NCBI GenBank assembly: GCA_023229945.1
Contig: JALNYH010000004.1
Location: forward strand, 1 to 64,000
Source of the DNA: Arcobacteraceae bacterium
Lineage (GTDB): Bacteria > Campylobacterota > Campylobacteria > Campylobacterales > Arcobacteraceae
Direction of reading: 5' to 3'
Length of the DNA: 64,000 nt
The position numbers were made by a program, and so were the translations under genes. Positions 53,684 to 63,117 of this stretch are shown one piece after another. The notes beneath the pieces are model-generated. The model searched no databases. It had not been told where the DNA came from and saw nothing but the letters and a program-made list of their open reading frames with translations. How positions within the stretch are numbered: position 1 is the first letter of the stretch; each line of letters begins with the position of its first letter.

Positions 53684-54556
53684 ATGTCTATTTTAGTAAA
53701 TAAAGATACAAAAGTAATCGTACAAGGCTTTACAGGAAAAGAAGGTTCTTTTCATGCAGAACAATGTATGGCTTATGGTACAAAAATAGTTGGTGGTGTT
53801 ACTCCTGGAAAAGGTGGAACTGAGCATTTAGGACAACCTGTATTCAACACAGTAAGCGAAGCTGTAAAAGCTACAAATGCAACTGTATCTATGATATTTG
53901 TTCCACCTGCTTTTGTTGCTGATGCTGTTATGGAAGCTGCTGATGCTGGTATTACACTAGCAGTTATTATAACTGAAGGTGCTCCAGTAAAAGATATGAT
54001 GATGGCAAAACACTATGCCAAAAAAACAAATATGATGACAATTGGACCAAACTGTCCTGGTATCATCACTGCAGATGAGTGTAAAATAGGTATTATGCCA
54101 GGCTTTATATTCAAAAAAGGAAATGTTGGACTTATCAGTAAATCTGGAACTTTAACATACGAAAGTGCAAACCAAGTATGTAGTGAAGGTTTTGGTATCA
54201 CAACAGCTGTAGGAATTGGAGGAGACCCAATAATTGGTCTTTCATACAAACAACTTCTTCCTATGTTTGAAGCAGACCCTGAAACTCATGCAATAGTAAT
54301 GATAGGTGAAATAGGTGGAGATTTAGAAATCCAAGCTGCTCACTTTATCAAAGAAAATATCAAAAAACCAGTAGTTGCATTTATCGCTGGTCAAACTGCA
54401 CCAAAGGGTAAAAGAATGGGACATGCTGGAGCTATTATCAGCGGTGGCGCTGGAACAGCTGCAGAAAAAATGGCTGCACTAGAAGCTGCTGGAGTTACTG
54501 TAGTAGTAAGCCCAGCAGATATTGGCAAAGCTGTAGCAAAAGTTCTTAAAAAATAA
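53684..54556 (+). CDS. sucD: Succinyl-CoA ligase, alpha subunit
   Basis: This 290-aa subunit has VQGFTGKEGSFHAEQCMAYG, VGLISKSGTLTYESANQV and the active-site histidine in KRMGHAGAIISGGAGTA. Ribosome site AAGGAG. It ends the TCA run. 2-oxoglutarate:ferredoxin oxidoreductase genes, which often follow in related genomes, are not here. Confidence 0.97.
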   Translation: MSILVNKDTKVIVQGFTGKEGSFHAEQCMAYGTKIVGGVTPGKGGTEHLGQPVFNTVSEAVKATNATVSMIFVPPAFVADAVMEAADAGITLAVIITEGAPVKDMMMAKHYAKKTNMMTIGPNCPGIITADECKIGIMPGFIFKKGNVGLISKSGTLTYESANQVCSEGFGITTAVGIGGDPIIGLSYKQLLPMFEADPETHAIVMIGEIGGDLEIQAAHFIKENIKKPVVAFIAGQTAPKGKRMGHAGAIISGGAGTAAEKMAALEAAGVTVVVSPADIGKAVAKVLKK

Positions 54557-54565
54557 ATTAGTTTG

Positions 54566-54642
54566 TAGATGGTAGTTGATAGGTTGTAGAAAAATACATA
54601 CCAATCAATACTACCACCTACTACCTAAAACCTACCACCTAA
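54566..54642. repeat. Low-complexity inverted element after sucD
   Basis: A TAG/GGT-rich stretch (about 54566-54589) is imperfectly complementary to a ACC/CTA-rich one (about 54611-54640: CTACCACCTACTACC, CCTACCACCT), forming a large hairpin. It may end sucCD transcription. Confidence 0.65.
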
Positions 54643-54716
54643 TTTTATACACCCTATTAAGTTACACAAAAGTCACATAATGATAGCATTTTAAATATTT
54701 ATATAAAAGGTCTTTG

Positions 54717-55715
54717 ATGAGAAAAGTATTTACTTTTGCTACTCTTATTTTGTGTATAGAATCTAGCCTTGTAGCTAGTTCTGATATGTCAAAATTTTTG
54801 AGACCAATAGAAGTTCCATATCCACAAAACAATGTTCCAACACTAGAAAGAGTAGAACTTGGTAAGTTATTATTTTTTGATGTTCGATTATCAAAAAACA
54901 ATGACATATCTTGTGCAACTTGTCACAATCCAAAAGCTGGATGGCAAGATAGTATGCCTTTGGCAGTGGGCGATGAAGGGGCAATTGGAAGTAGAAATAC
55001 ACCTGGTATTTTAAATGCCGCTTATCAACATCATCAATTTTGGGATGGTCGAGTAAAAACTCTAGAAGAACAAGCACTAGGTCCAATTCAATCTAATGTA
55101 GAAATGAATCTCTCTTTAGATGAAGCATTGTCAAGACTAAACAGTATCCAAGGCTATGTGGAGCTATTTGATAAAGCATATCCAAACGAAGGTATTACTA
55201 AAGATACACTAGCCAAAGCTCTTGCTTCATTTGAGAGAACAATAATCTCAAGCGATGCACCTTTTGATAAATATATAAAAGGCGATAAAAATTCTATTAC
55301 TCCTGAAGCTCTCGAAGGTTGGAAAATATTTAGCTCAGATAAAGGAAAATGTTTAAACTGTCATGATGGATTCAATTACACTGATGGAAGTTTTCACAAT
55401 ATTGGACTAAATACTGATGATACTGGTAGATTTAATGTAAAAGAAAGAGATGCTTGGTTTGGTACATTTAAAACACCTACATTAAGAGATGTAACCAAAA
55501 CTGCTCCATATTTTCATAATGGAAGCATATATGATTTATTTTCTGCTACAGATGTTTGTGCTAAAGGTGGAGAAAATCATAATGTAAGAAACTATTCTAC
55601 AGCCATGCATAAATTAAATTTAACAAAAAAAGAGATAGAATTTTTAGTAGAATTTATGAAAGCACTAGAATCACCTGATATAGATATTAAAATCCCAACA
55701 GTTTTTCCACAATAA
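54717..55715 (+). CDS. Di-haem cytochrome c peroxidase, copy 2
   Basis: This 332-aa exported enzyme has a signal peptide (KVFTFATLILCIESSLVA) and two haem motifs, CATCHN (about 61-66) and CLNCHD (about 206-211). FWDGRVKTLEEQALGPIQS and TLRDVTKTAPYFHNGS are typical of bacterial cytochrome c peroxidases, which destroy periplasmic H2O2. The ATG at 54717 follows AAAGG; a TTG at 54714 gives one extra residue. A di-haem cytochrome gene follows closely and may be its electron donor. Confidence 0.92.
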   Translation: MRKVFTFATLILCIESSLVASSDMSKFLRPIEVPYPQNNVPTLERVELGKLLFFDVRLSKNNDISCATCHNPKAGWQDSMPLAVGDEGAIGSRNTPGILNAAYQHHQFWDGRVKTLEEQALGPIQSNVEMNLSLDEALSRLNSIQGYVELFDKAYPNEGITKDTLAKALASFERTIISSDAPFDKYIKGDKNSITPEALEGWKIFSSDKGKCLNCHDGFNYTDGSFHNIGLNTDDTGRFNVKERDAWFGTFKTPTLRDVTKTAPYFHNGSIYDLFSATDVCAKGGENHNVRNYSTAMHKLNLTKKEIEFLVEFMKALESPDIDIKIPTVFPQ

Positions 55716-55734
55716 ACAAATGGAGTATAAATCC

Positions 55735-56448
55735 ATGAAAAATTTGACTAAATATGGTAGTTTAATATTTTGCTTATTTTTATCAACTGCATTTTCTAGC
55801 GGTTATGAAAAAACAAAAGATATAAAAAAAGGTGAAAATCTTTTCAACAATAGTTGTGCTTCTTGTCATATCGAAAAAATTGAAGAATATAGTAAATCAT
55901 TTCCCCTCCATCCAAGAGATTTAAGACTATCATTACTTAGTGAAGAGCAAATGTATTTAGTCACAAAAAAAGGCTCTGCTCACTATGGTTCTTTGACTGG
56001 TAATATGATAGGTTTTGAATATATATACACAGACGATGAAGTCAAAGATATAGTAGCATATATTCATACCTCACTCAATATAAATTATAAAATAGCAAAA
56101 GAACTTTATGAAAAATCTCAAAAAATACCTACAGATAAATCAAAAGAAGAAGTATTATCTAATGGTAAAAAAATATATTTAAAAAGATGTATACATTGTC
56201 ACGGTCCTAATGGCAAAGCTGATGGAGTTGCTGTCCAAGCCTCAAATGGCAATCTCTTACCTTATGATTTAACAAAAACTCTATTAACATATGAACAAAA
56301 ATTTTTATTCACAAAATATGGTAGTAAACATTGGGGAACAGCTAAAAATGATATGCCTGCATGGGGTAATACATATGATGATTATTCAATACATAGTGTA
56401 ATAGAATATATAAATCTAATGATTAAAACATATGACACTAATAAATAG
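55735..56448 (+). CDS. Di-haem c-type cytochrome
   Basis: This 237-aa exported protein has a signal peptide (GSLIFCLFLSTAFSS), a haem motif CASCH in the first half and CIHCH with GPNGKADG in the second, so two cytochrome domains. I choose the ATG 55735 because GGAG lies 9 nt before it; an ATG at 55720 adds five residues. The 19-nt gap from the peroxidase suggests one transcript. Confidence 0.86.
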   Translation: MKNLTKYGSLIFCLFLSTAFSSGYEKTKDIKKGENLFNNSCASCHIEKIEEYSKSFPLHPRDLRLSLLSEEQMYLVTKKGSAHYGSLTGNMIGFEYIYTDDEVKDIVAYIHTSLNINYKIAKELYEKSQKIPTDKSKEEVLSNGKKIYLKRCIHCHGPNGKADGVAVQASNGNLLPYDLTKTLLTYEQKFLFTKYGSKHWGTAKNDMPAWGNTYDDYSIHSVIEYINLMIKTYDTNK

Positions 56449-56561
56449 TGTTACAATACCAAAAGAATAACTTTAAAGAAATTGAATTTTATAAACATCA
56501 TTTAAAACCAAATACGATACAATCTACCAAATGTTATAAAATATAGACAATTGGAGAGATT

Positions 56562-57722
56562 ATGACTAAAAACTATTTATTTACAAGTGAATCTGTAACA
56601 GAAGGTCATCCTGATAAGATGGCTGATCAAATAAGTGATGCGATATTAGACTATATAATTGCAAGAGACCCAAAAGCTAGAGTTGCATGCGAGGTTATGT
56701 TATCAAATGGTTATTGTATCATTGGTGGAGAAATCAAAACAGAAACATATGCCCCATTAGCTGAAATTGCAAGAGATGTAATAAGAGAAATTGGCTACAC
56801 AGATGCTAGTTTTGGCTTTGATTATAGAAGTGCTGGAGTACTAAATGGTGTAGGTGAACAAAGTCCTGATATTGCTCAAGGAGTTGATCATGAAGGTGGT
56901 GAGCTTGGAGCTGGGGATCAAGGTATGATGTTTGGTTATGCTTGTGATGAAACACCAGAATTTATGCCACTTGCTATTATGCTATCACATAAACTTGCAT
57001 CTCAACTCTCATCTGTGAGAAAAAATGGAACATTAGCATACCTTAGACCTGATGGCAAAACTCAAGTTACTGTAGAATACGATGGTAATAAAATCAAAAG
57101 AGTCCATACTATAGTAGTATCTGCTCAACACTCAAATGATGTTCCTATGGATGTACTAAAAGAAGATATTATTGAAGATGTTATCAAACCAATAATCCCA
57201 AAAGAGCTTTTGGATGATAAAACTATCATACATATCAACCCAACTGGAAGATTTGTAATAGGAGGACCAGCTGGAGACACTGGGCTAACTGGACGAAAGA
57301 TTATAGTAGATACATATGGAGGAAGCTCTCCCCATGGAGGTGGTGCTTTTAGTGGTAAAGACCCTACAAAAGTAGATAGAAGTGGTGCTTATATGGCAAG
57401 ATATATAGCCAAAAACCTAGTAGCTTCTGGTGCATGTACAAAAGCATCAATACAAATTTCATACGCTATAGGTTTATCTGAGCCAATTTCAATAATGGTA
57501 AATACACACAATACATCTACCATAAAAGAAGAATTAATTGAAGAATGTGTCAAAAATATATTTCCTCTTAGTCCATCAGGTATTATCAAAGAACTTGACC
57601 TACTAAGACCTATTTATAAAAAAACATCAGTATATGGACACTTTGGAAGAGAGTGTGAAGAGTTTAATTGGGAAAAATTAGACAAAGTTAGCAAAATAAA
57701 GTCATATTTAAAGATACTTTAA
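56562..57722 (+). CDS. metK: S-adenosylmethionine synthetase
   Basis: This 386-aa enzyme makes S-adenosylmethionine from methionine and ATP. Motifs are VTEGHPDKMADQISDAILDY, GAGDQGMMFGYA and GGGAFSGKDPTKVDRS. Ribosome site GGAGAG lies before the ATG. A complete, ordinary gene. Confidence 0.97.
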   Translation: MTKNYLFTSESVTEGHPDKMADQISDAILDYIIARDPKARVACEVMLSNGYCIIGGEIKTETYAPLAEIARDVIREIGYTDASFGFDYRSAGVLNGVGEQSPDIAQGVDHEGGELGAGDQGMMFGYACDETPEFMPLAIMLSHKLASQLSSVRKNGTLAYLRPDGKTQVTVEYDGNKIKRVHTIVVSAQHSNDVPMDVLKEDIIEDVIKPIIPKELLDDKTIIHINPTGRFVIGGPAGDTGLTGRKIIVDTYGGSSPHGGGAFSGKDPTKVDRSGAYMARYIAKNLVASGACTKASIQISYAIGLSEPISIMVNTHNTSTIKEELIEECVKNIFPLSPSGIIKELDLLRPIYKKTSVYGHFGRECEEFNWEKLDKVSKIKSYLKIL

Positions 57723-57779
57723 AGTGTTTTTTATTTTAGATTTGCTAAAGTTATACACATTAAACTTTAGGAGAATAAA

Positions 57780-58037
57780 ATGGCAGTAAAAATAACTGAT
57801 TTATGTATAAGCTGTGACGCATGTCTAGACGAGTGTCCAACAGAAGCTATCGTAGATAATGATGAGAATCCAACAGGTGAAGATATTTATTATGTATTCT
57901 CAGATAAATGTGTAGAGTGTGCAGGACATCATGATACTCCAGCGTGTGCAGAAGCATGTCCAACTGAGGGTTGTATTGTATGGGATAGCCCAAAAACTGC
58001 AGGTGCTGTTGATGGAGAACCTTGTATTCAAGATTAA
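57780..58037 (+). CDS. 2[4Fe-4S] ferredoxin
   Basis: This 85-aa ferredoxin has CISCDACLDECP (first cluster) and CVECAGHHDTPACAEACP (second, with an insertion as in YfhL/FdxB-type ferredoxins). Ribosome site AGGAG. It would serve 2-oxoacid oxidoreductases or other low-potential steps. Confidence 0.93.
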   Translation: MAVKITDLCISCDACLDECPTEAIVDNDENPTGEDIYYVFSDKCVECAGHHDTPACAEACPTEGCIVWDSPKTAGAVDGEPCIQD

Positions 58038-58058
58038 TTTTTAGTTTAAATTACATCC

Positions 58059-58096
58059 AAAAAGGCAAGAGGTTTTTTACCTCTTGCCTTTTTTTT
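58059..58096 (+). terminator. Terminator after the ferredoxin gene
   Basis: AAAAAGGCAAGAGGT (58059-58073) pairs with ACCTCTTGCCTTTTT (58079-58093) and a run of T follows. Confidence 0.92.
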
Positions 58097-58103
58097 ATTT
58101 TTT

Positions 58104-58112
58104 GGGTATAAT
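58104..58112 (+). promoter_or_regulatory. -10 box upstream of ndk
   Basis: GGGTATAAT lies about 40 nt before the ndk start, after the ferredoxin terminator. It probably starts the ndk-yceD-rpmF-plsX-fabH transcript. Confidence 0.6.
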
Positions 58113-58151
58113 CCGCGACTCAAAAAGAAAACATAAAAGATGGAGAAGAAA

Positions 58152-58565
58152 ATGGAACAAACATTGTCTATAATCAAGCCTGATGCAGTGGCTAAAGGTG
58201 TAGTTGGTAAAATACTTGATAGATTCGAAACAAGTGGATTAAGAATCGCAGCTACTAGAAAAATGCAATTAAGTCAAGCTGATGCTGAAGCTTTTTATGC
58301 AGTTCACGCACAAAGACCTTTTTTCAAAGACTTAGTAGAGTTTATGATTAGTGGACCTGTTGTTGTTAGTGTTCTTGAAGGCGAAAATGCGGTATTAACA
58401 CATAGAGACCTTATGGGTGCAACTAATCCAAAAGAAGCAGCTGCTGGAACAATAAGAGCAGATTTTGCAGAAAGTATAGATGCTAATGCAGTTCACGGAA
58501 GTGATTCTTTAGAAAATGCAAAAATTGAGATTGAATTTTTCTTTTCAAAAAGAGAAATTTGTTAA
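58152..58565 (+). CDS. ndk: Nucleoside diphosphate kinase
   Basis: This 137-aa enzyme passes phosphate between nucleotides via the histidine in NAVHGSDSLENA. MEQTLSIIKPDAV is the usual start, and I choose the ATG 58152 because GGAGAAG lies just before it (an earlier ATG at 58140 gives four extra residues). It leads the operon with yceD, rpmF, plsX and fabH. Confidence 0.96.
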   Translation: MEQTLSIIKPDAVAKGVVGKILDRFETSGLRIAATRKMQLSQADAEAFYAVHAQRPFFKDLVEFMISGPVVVSVLEGENAVLTHRDLMGATNPKEAAAGTIRADFAESIDANAVHGSDSLENAKIEIEFFFSKREIC

Positions 58566-58570
58566 TAACT

Positions 58571-58954
58571 ATGCAAATAGAGTTTAAAAAAGTACCATTT
58601 AGCAAAAAAGATTTCCAAATTAGTTACAATTTAGTAAATTTTGAGGGAACTTTTTGTAAAATACCACAAGAATTAGTTAAAGTAGAAGCTAACATTAGTG
58701 GAAAACTAGATATCATATGTTCTAGATGTGGTAAAGATATTGATTTGGCTATAGATGAGCCTATTGAACTTTTGATTTGTGATGGCATTTATTCACCAAA
58801 AGAAGATGATATAGATTTAGATGTAGTTGAAGTATTAAGTGGAAGTATAGATTTTAATGAAATTTTAAATAGTGAATTAGAATCTATAAGAAGTGATTAT
58901 CATATTTGTGACGAATGTCTAAAAGATAATCAAATTTTAGAAAAAGAATTTTAA
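58571..58954 (+). CDS. yceD: YceD/DUF177 family protein
   Basis: This 127-aa protein has two CxxC pairs (CSRCG and CDECL) and sits before rpmF, as DUF177/YceD does in most bacteria, where it is linked to rRNA or L32 expression. The ATG at 58571 is 5 nt after the ndk stop codon. A TTG start at 58559 would overlap ndk and is not needed. Confidence 0.87.
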   Translation: MQIEFKKVPFSKKDFQISYNLVNFEGTFCKIPQELVKVEANISGKLDIICSRCGKDIDLAIDEPIELLICDGIYSPKEDDIDLDVVEVLSGSIDFNEILNSELESIRSDYHICDECLKDNQILEKEF

Positions 58955-58972
58955 AAAATAAAAGGATAACCA

Positions 58973-59125
58973 ATGGCAGTACCAAAAAGAAGAGTGAGTC
59001 ATACAAGAAGTGCAAAAAGAAGAACTCACTATAAAATTACATTAAAAAGACCAGTAAAAGACAGTGATGGAACATGGAGAATGCCTCATAATGTAAACCC
59101 AACTACAGGTGAATATAAAAACTAA
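58973..59125 (+). CDS. rpmF: 50S ribosomal protein L32
   Basis: This 50-residue protein (MAVPKRRVSHTRSAKRRTHY at its start; ends GEYKN) matches bacterial L32 in the large ribosomal subunit. It lacks the zinc cysteines found in some forms. AAAGGATA is the ribosome site. Its stop codon TAA overlaps the ATG of plsX by one base (TAATG), so the two are coupled. Confidence 0.96.
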   Translation: MAVPKRRVSHTRSAKRRTHYKITLKRPVKDSDGTWRMPHNVNPTTGEYKN

Positions 59126-60144
59126 TGATTAAGATTGCAATCGATGCAATGGGTGGGGATTTCGGACCTGCACCTATTATGGAGGGCCTAGTTGATGCTC
59201 TTCGTACTAATATTCAATTTTCCGCAATAGCTGTTGGGAAAAAAGATGAAATTATTCATTTTATTCCTAAATCTTTACACAATAGAGTAGAATTCCTAGA
59301 GTCTTCTGATGTTATTGACATGAAAGATGGTGCAACTGACGCACTTAAACGAAAAGAAAGTTCTATTTATAAAGCAATTGAACTTGTTCGTGAAGGTGTA
59401 GCACAAGCTGTTGTGAGTGCTGGACATAGTGGAGCTAGTATGAGTTTAGCAACACTAAGAATTGGAAGATTAAAAGGTGTAAGTCGCCCTGCTATTGCAA
59501 CATTGATGCCTACAAGTGATGCTCAAAATGTATTAGTATTAGATGTGGGTGCAAATGTTGATTGTGAACCAAAAAATCTTTTTGAATTTGCTATAATGGG
59601 TCAAGCTTATGCTCGTGATGTGTTAAACATTGACGAGCCATTACTTGGAATATTGAGCAATGGAGAAGAAGAATCAAAAGGTAATGAAACTACAAAAGCA
59701 GCTTTCAAACTTATATCAAAACTTCCTAACTTTGCTGGGAATGTTGAAGGTAATGATATCTTCAAAGGAACAGTTGATGTTGTAGTTTGTGATGGATTTG
59801 TTGGTAATATTATGCTTAAAACTGCTGAAGGTGTAGCAGATACTATCACTCAAATTATCAAAAAAAATCTAAAAAGATCTCTTATTGCAATACTCGGTGC
59901 TGTTTTGATGAGAAAAGTTTTCAAAAATCTAAAACTTCGTGTTGATTATGCAGAATATGGTGGAGCACCACTTCTTGGTGTAAAATCTCCTGTAATTATA
60001 TCTCATGGCAAAAGTAATGCAAAAGCTGTCAAAAATGCAATTTTTCAAGCAATTGCCGCAGCAAATTCTAATTTGAACCTTCATATTGAAGAAAAATTAG
60101 CACACTATTCAAATAGTAATAGTTCTACAAATATTCAGGAATAA
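59125..60144 (+). CDS. plsX: Phosphate acyltransferase PlsX
   Basis: This 339-aa enzyme makes acyl-phosphate from acyl-ACP for phospholipid synthesis. Motifs are IAIDAMGGDFGP, AGHSGASMSLATLRIGRLKG and DGFVGNIMLKTAEG. The start overlaps the rpmF stop, and fabH follows 4 nt later. Confidence 0.95.
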   Translation: MIKIAIDAMGGDFGPAPIMEGLVDALRTNIQFSAIAVGKKDEIIHFIPKSLHNRVEFLESSDVIDMKDGATDALKRKESSIYKAIELVREGVAQAVVSAGHSGASMSLATLRIGRLKGVSRPAIATLMPTSDAQNVLVLDVGANVDCEPKNLFEFAIMGQAYARDVLNIDEPLLGILSNGEEESKGNETTKAAFKLISKLPNFAGNVEGNDIFKGTVDVVVCDGFVGNIMLKTAEGVADTITQIIKKNLKRSLIAILGAVLMRKVFKNLKLRVDYAEYGGAPLLGVKSPVIISHGKSNAKAVKNAIFQAIAAANSNLNLHIEEKLAHYSNSNSSTNIQE

Positions 60145-60148
60145 GTTA

Positions 60149-61111
60149 ATGATATATGCTTCTTTTCGTTCTATAGGCGCTTATATGCCTTCTCAAATAA
60201 GAGATAATGACTGGTTTATCCAAAGAATGGATACAAGTGATGAGTGGATTACAAAAAGAACAGGTATTAAACAAAGACGAATTGCAAGTGAAGATGAACT
60301 TTGTAGTGATTTGGCAGTAAAAGCCTCAACAATAGCTATTCAAAGAGCTGGAATTGAAAAAAGTGAAATTGATTTAATAGTATGTGCTACCATTTCACCA
60401 GATTTTTATTGTATGCCTTCTACTGCATGTATTATTGGTGATAAGCTTGGATTAAATGGCGTTATGGCATTGGATATAAGTGCTGCATGTACTGGTTTTG
60501 TTTATGCACTTTCTATCGCAAAAGCTTTTATTGAATCAGGGATGAAAAAGAATGTCCTTATTATTGGTGCTGAAAAACTTAGCTCTATAGTTGACTATAC
60601 AGATAGAACAACTTGTATGCTATTTGGTGATGGTGCTGGAGCAGCAATAATAAGTGCAACTTCTAATAAAGAAGAAGCAATAATAGATGTAAGCTGTAGT
60701 GCAGATGGAGCATATGGTGATTTTCTTATGACTCCAGGAGTTGATAGTGAAAAACATTTTATGCAAATGAAAGGGAATGAAACTTTTAAAGTTGCAGTAA
60801 AAACTCTTACATCTGATGTTCAAAAAATAATGGCAAAAAATCAATTTCAAAATAGTGACATAGATTTATTTATTCCACATCAAGCAAACTATAGAATTAT
60901 CAAAGCTGTAGGTGATGCTCTTGGTTTTGAAGATTCTCAAAAAGTTCTAACTGTAGAAAAATATGGTAATACTTCTTCAGCTAGTATACCTATGGCAATA
61001 AATGAATGTTATGAAGATGGAAGACTTAAAAATGGTATGACTATATTACTAGATGCTTTTGGTGGTGGACTTACTTGGGGAAGTGCATTGGTCAAATTCT
61101 CAGCCAAGTAA
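60149..61111 (+). CDS. fabH: 3-oxoacyl-ACP synthase III
   Basis: This 320-aa condensing enzyme starts fatty-acid synthesis from acetyl-CoA and malonyl-ACP. The catalytic triad is visible: cysteine in DISAACTGFVYAL, histidine in PHQANYRII and asparagine in YGNTSSASIP. It ends the operon and converges with the next gene at a 4-nt gap. Confidence 0.96.
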   Translation: MIYASFRSIGAYMPSQIRDNDWFIQRMDTSDEWITKRTGIKQRRIASEDELCSDLAVKASTIAIQRAGIEKSEIDLIVCATISPDFYCMPSTACIIGDKLGLNGVMALDISAACTGFVYALSIAKAFIESGMKKNVLIIGAEKLSSIVDYTDRTTCMLFGDGAGAAIISATSNKEEAIIDVSCSADGAYGDFLMTPGVDSEKHFMQMKGNETFKVAVKTLTSDVQKIMAKNQFQNSDIDLFIPHQANYRIIKAVGDALGFEDSQKVLTVEKYGNTSSASIPMAINECYEDGRLKNGMTILLDAFGGGLTWGSALVKFSAK

Positions 61112-61115
61112 AAAG

Positions 61116-61547
61116 TTATAATTTTTTACTTGCAAGGGTAAGTTTACTTTTTGACTTTGCTATATTGTTGGTATTTTCAAATATATTATTCAATGTCGCT
61201 ACTGGGTTTAGATATAGTATAGACTCATCTACAACTATTTGAAAAATTGCTTTTAATGGTATTTTTATAACACTACCGAAATTTTCTTTCCCAAACCCAG
61301 CTTCAAACTCCAAATAATCATCATATACATTTAAAGATTCAAAGCTATAATTAGCCAATACAAACATTGGAAATGGTGCTAATTTTGCACTAATTACACT
61401 TGGTAATTCTGGATTAAATGATACTCCTTTGATATTTGCAGTTATTCCAAACTCATTTGAGTGTTCAACCAAAAATTTTATAATTTCTCGAATCTGAACC
61501 GTTACAATTTTTTGATAACTTGTATTATTTATTAAATCTACTATCAT
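61116..61547 (-). CDS. SspB-like protein
   Basis: This 143-aa protein resembles ClpXP adaptor SspB in pattern: an N-terminal helix (REIIKFLVEHSNEFGITANI), then a strand with LEFEAGFGKENFGSVIKIPL, where SspB has a similar strand and loop. A ClpX-binding tail is not obvious, the end being KSKLTLASKKL. It is the last gene of a minus-strand operon and overlaps the PabC-like gene by 4 nt. It may deliver ssrA-tagged proteins to ClpXP. The assignment is tentative. Confidence 0.55.
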   Translation of the reverse strand: MIVDLINNTSYQKIVTVQIREIIKFLVEHSNEFGITANIKGVSFNPELPSVISAKLAPFPMFVLANYSFESLNVYDDYLEFEAGFGKENFGSVIKIPLKAIFQIVVDESILYLNPVATLNNIFENTNNIAKSKSKLTLASKKL

Positions 61548-62161
61548 TTTTTATCTCCTGTATGTATTATTATTTCTTCAATTATATCAAAATCTATCAT
61601 AGCGTTTAAAAGTGCTATTTTTTGTGCAACTAAAAGCATCTCAACACTTATATCAGCCATTTGTAATACTCCATTGTCTAGATACCTTTGTCTTGTAGTA
61701 CCACTTAATAAAGGGGTTTTTGGAGTAAGCCAAATATTATTATACATTATAGCAATATTTGCAATACTTGTATCTGTAATGAGATTATTTTTTACTATTA
61801 TGACTTCATCGCAATCTTCTTTTTTATCAAAAAGTTTATTTATTTTATCTCTTGATGAAGATTTATATTTATACTCTATAGCATCATCAAAAACTAATTT
61901 AAACTTTTTTATATCTCGTTTTTTATACTTATCAAATTGTATGTCTATTATACTATGAGCATAATTAACTTTACATTTTAAAAGCTCTTTTGTTGGAACT
62001 TTTATAAAATCTTTCAAATCAATAAAATCATCATTTCCAAATATCTCTTTTCTTGTAGTATTGAATCTGTGATTATGATAATCTAGGTTGTATATTGTAT
62101 TATTTTTACACTTTATAGTTTCAAAATAAATTTGCTCTTTAGATACTATTGGGTCATTCAT
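61544..62161 (-). CDS. pabC: Aminotransferase class IV, aminodeoxychorismate lyase-like
   Basis: This 205-aa class IV fold-type protein has NTTRKEIFGNDDFIDL, the segment VNYAHSIIDIQFDKYKKRDI and TDTSIANIAIMYNNIWLTPK with LLSGTTRQRYLDNG, as in PabC. It should release p-aminobenzoate from aminodeoxychorismate. It is coupled to PabB by a 4-nt overlap and to the SspB-like gene. Confidence 0.85.
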   Translation of the reverse strand: MNDPIVSKEQIYFETIKCKNNTIYNLDYHNHRFNTTRKEIFGNDDFIDLKDFIKVPTKELLKCKVNYAHSIIDIQFDKYKKRDIKKFKLVFDDAIEYKYKSSSRDKINKLFDKKEDCDEVIIVKNNLITDTSIANIAIMYNNIWLTPKTPLLSGTTRQRYLDNGVLQMADISVEMLLVAQKIALLNAMIDFDIIEEIIIHTGDKK

Positions 62162-63117
62162 GCTAAATATACCTTTGATATAAGTTCTTCATATTCTTGT
62201 GATACATTACTGTCAAGGGTAATGCCTCCACCACTTTTATATACCATATTCCCATCATCATTTTTTTGAAGAAATCGTATCATAACCCCACTGTCAAAAG
62301 AAATACCATCAAAATATCCAAAAACTCCTGTAAAAAAGCCTCTATCATATTCTTCAACATCTTGGATTATTCGTACTGTGCTTCGTTTTGGAGCACCTGT
62401 TATAGAGCCAGCTGGTAACAACTCATCCAATATTGAGCCTATATTTTCATACCAATTTTCTTCCATATCACCAACAATTTCAGAACTTATTTGATACAAT
62501 TGCTTCTCTCCAGCACTAATTTTGTCTATATACCTAAAATTTGTAACTCTTACATTAGATGATACTATAGATAAATCATTTCTCAACAAATCTACTACCA
62601 TTGTATGCTCTGCTAGTTCTTTTGGGTTATTTAGAAGCTTATTCTTGGCATCTTTGACGGAAGCATCAATAGTGCCTTTCATAGGGTATGTATATATTTT
62701 ATTACCACAAATTTTTATAAATCTCTCTGGTGAAAAACATACGAATTTATCTTTGTAGTATAGCTTAAATTTAGCACTTGAATTGTCGTAAATTTCATTT
62801 AAAGAGAAATTAGTTTGAATCTTTGTTGGGGCTGTGAGGTTTATTAGATATGTATTACCATCTTTAATGTGTTGGATAATTTTATCAAATTGGACTTTAT
62901 ACTCTTTAAAATCTATTGGCTTTATATAATCAAATTTTTTTACTACTAAACTTTTTTCTTCACCATCAATACAAAATTGGATATTTTCGTTATTATAAGG
63001 ATTAGGAATAATATCAATTTCACTTTTGTCAAAGCTGATTACTACTAAAAATGGTGTTTTGTTTTTGCCAAGAGTATTTAACTCTTGGATTGTTGAATTA
63101 TTGAAACCTAACACCAA
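62158..63117 (-). CDS. pabB: Aminodeoxychorismate synthase component I
   Basis: This 319-aa chorismate-binding enzyme has KDGNTYLINLTAPTKI, SPERFIKICGNKIYTYPMKG, the MVVDLLRNDLS motif and LPAGSITGAPKRSTVRII, plus the glutamate-rich end (EYEELISKVYLA). It is short for PabB (about 450 in E. coli), as in other Campylobacterota. It makes the folate precursor 4-amino-4-deoxychorismate. Both ends overlap neighbouring genes. Confidence 0.92.
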   Translation of the reverse strand: MVLGFNNSTIQELNTLGKNKTPFLVVISFDKSEIDIIPNPYNNENIQFCIDGEEKSLVVKKFDYIKPIDFKEYKVQFDKIIQHIKDGNTYLINLTAPTKIQTNFSLNEIYDNSSAKFKLYYKDKFVCFSPERFIKICGNKIYTYPMKGTIDASVKDAKNKLLNNPKELAEHTMVVDLLRNDLSIVSSNVRVTNFRYIDKISAGEKQLYQISSEIVGDMEENWYENIGSILDELLPAGSITGAPKRSTVRIIQDVEEYDRGFFTGVFGYFDGISFDSGVMIRFLQKNDDGNMVYKSGGGITLDSNVSQEYEELISKVYLA

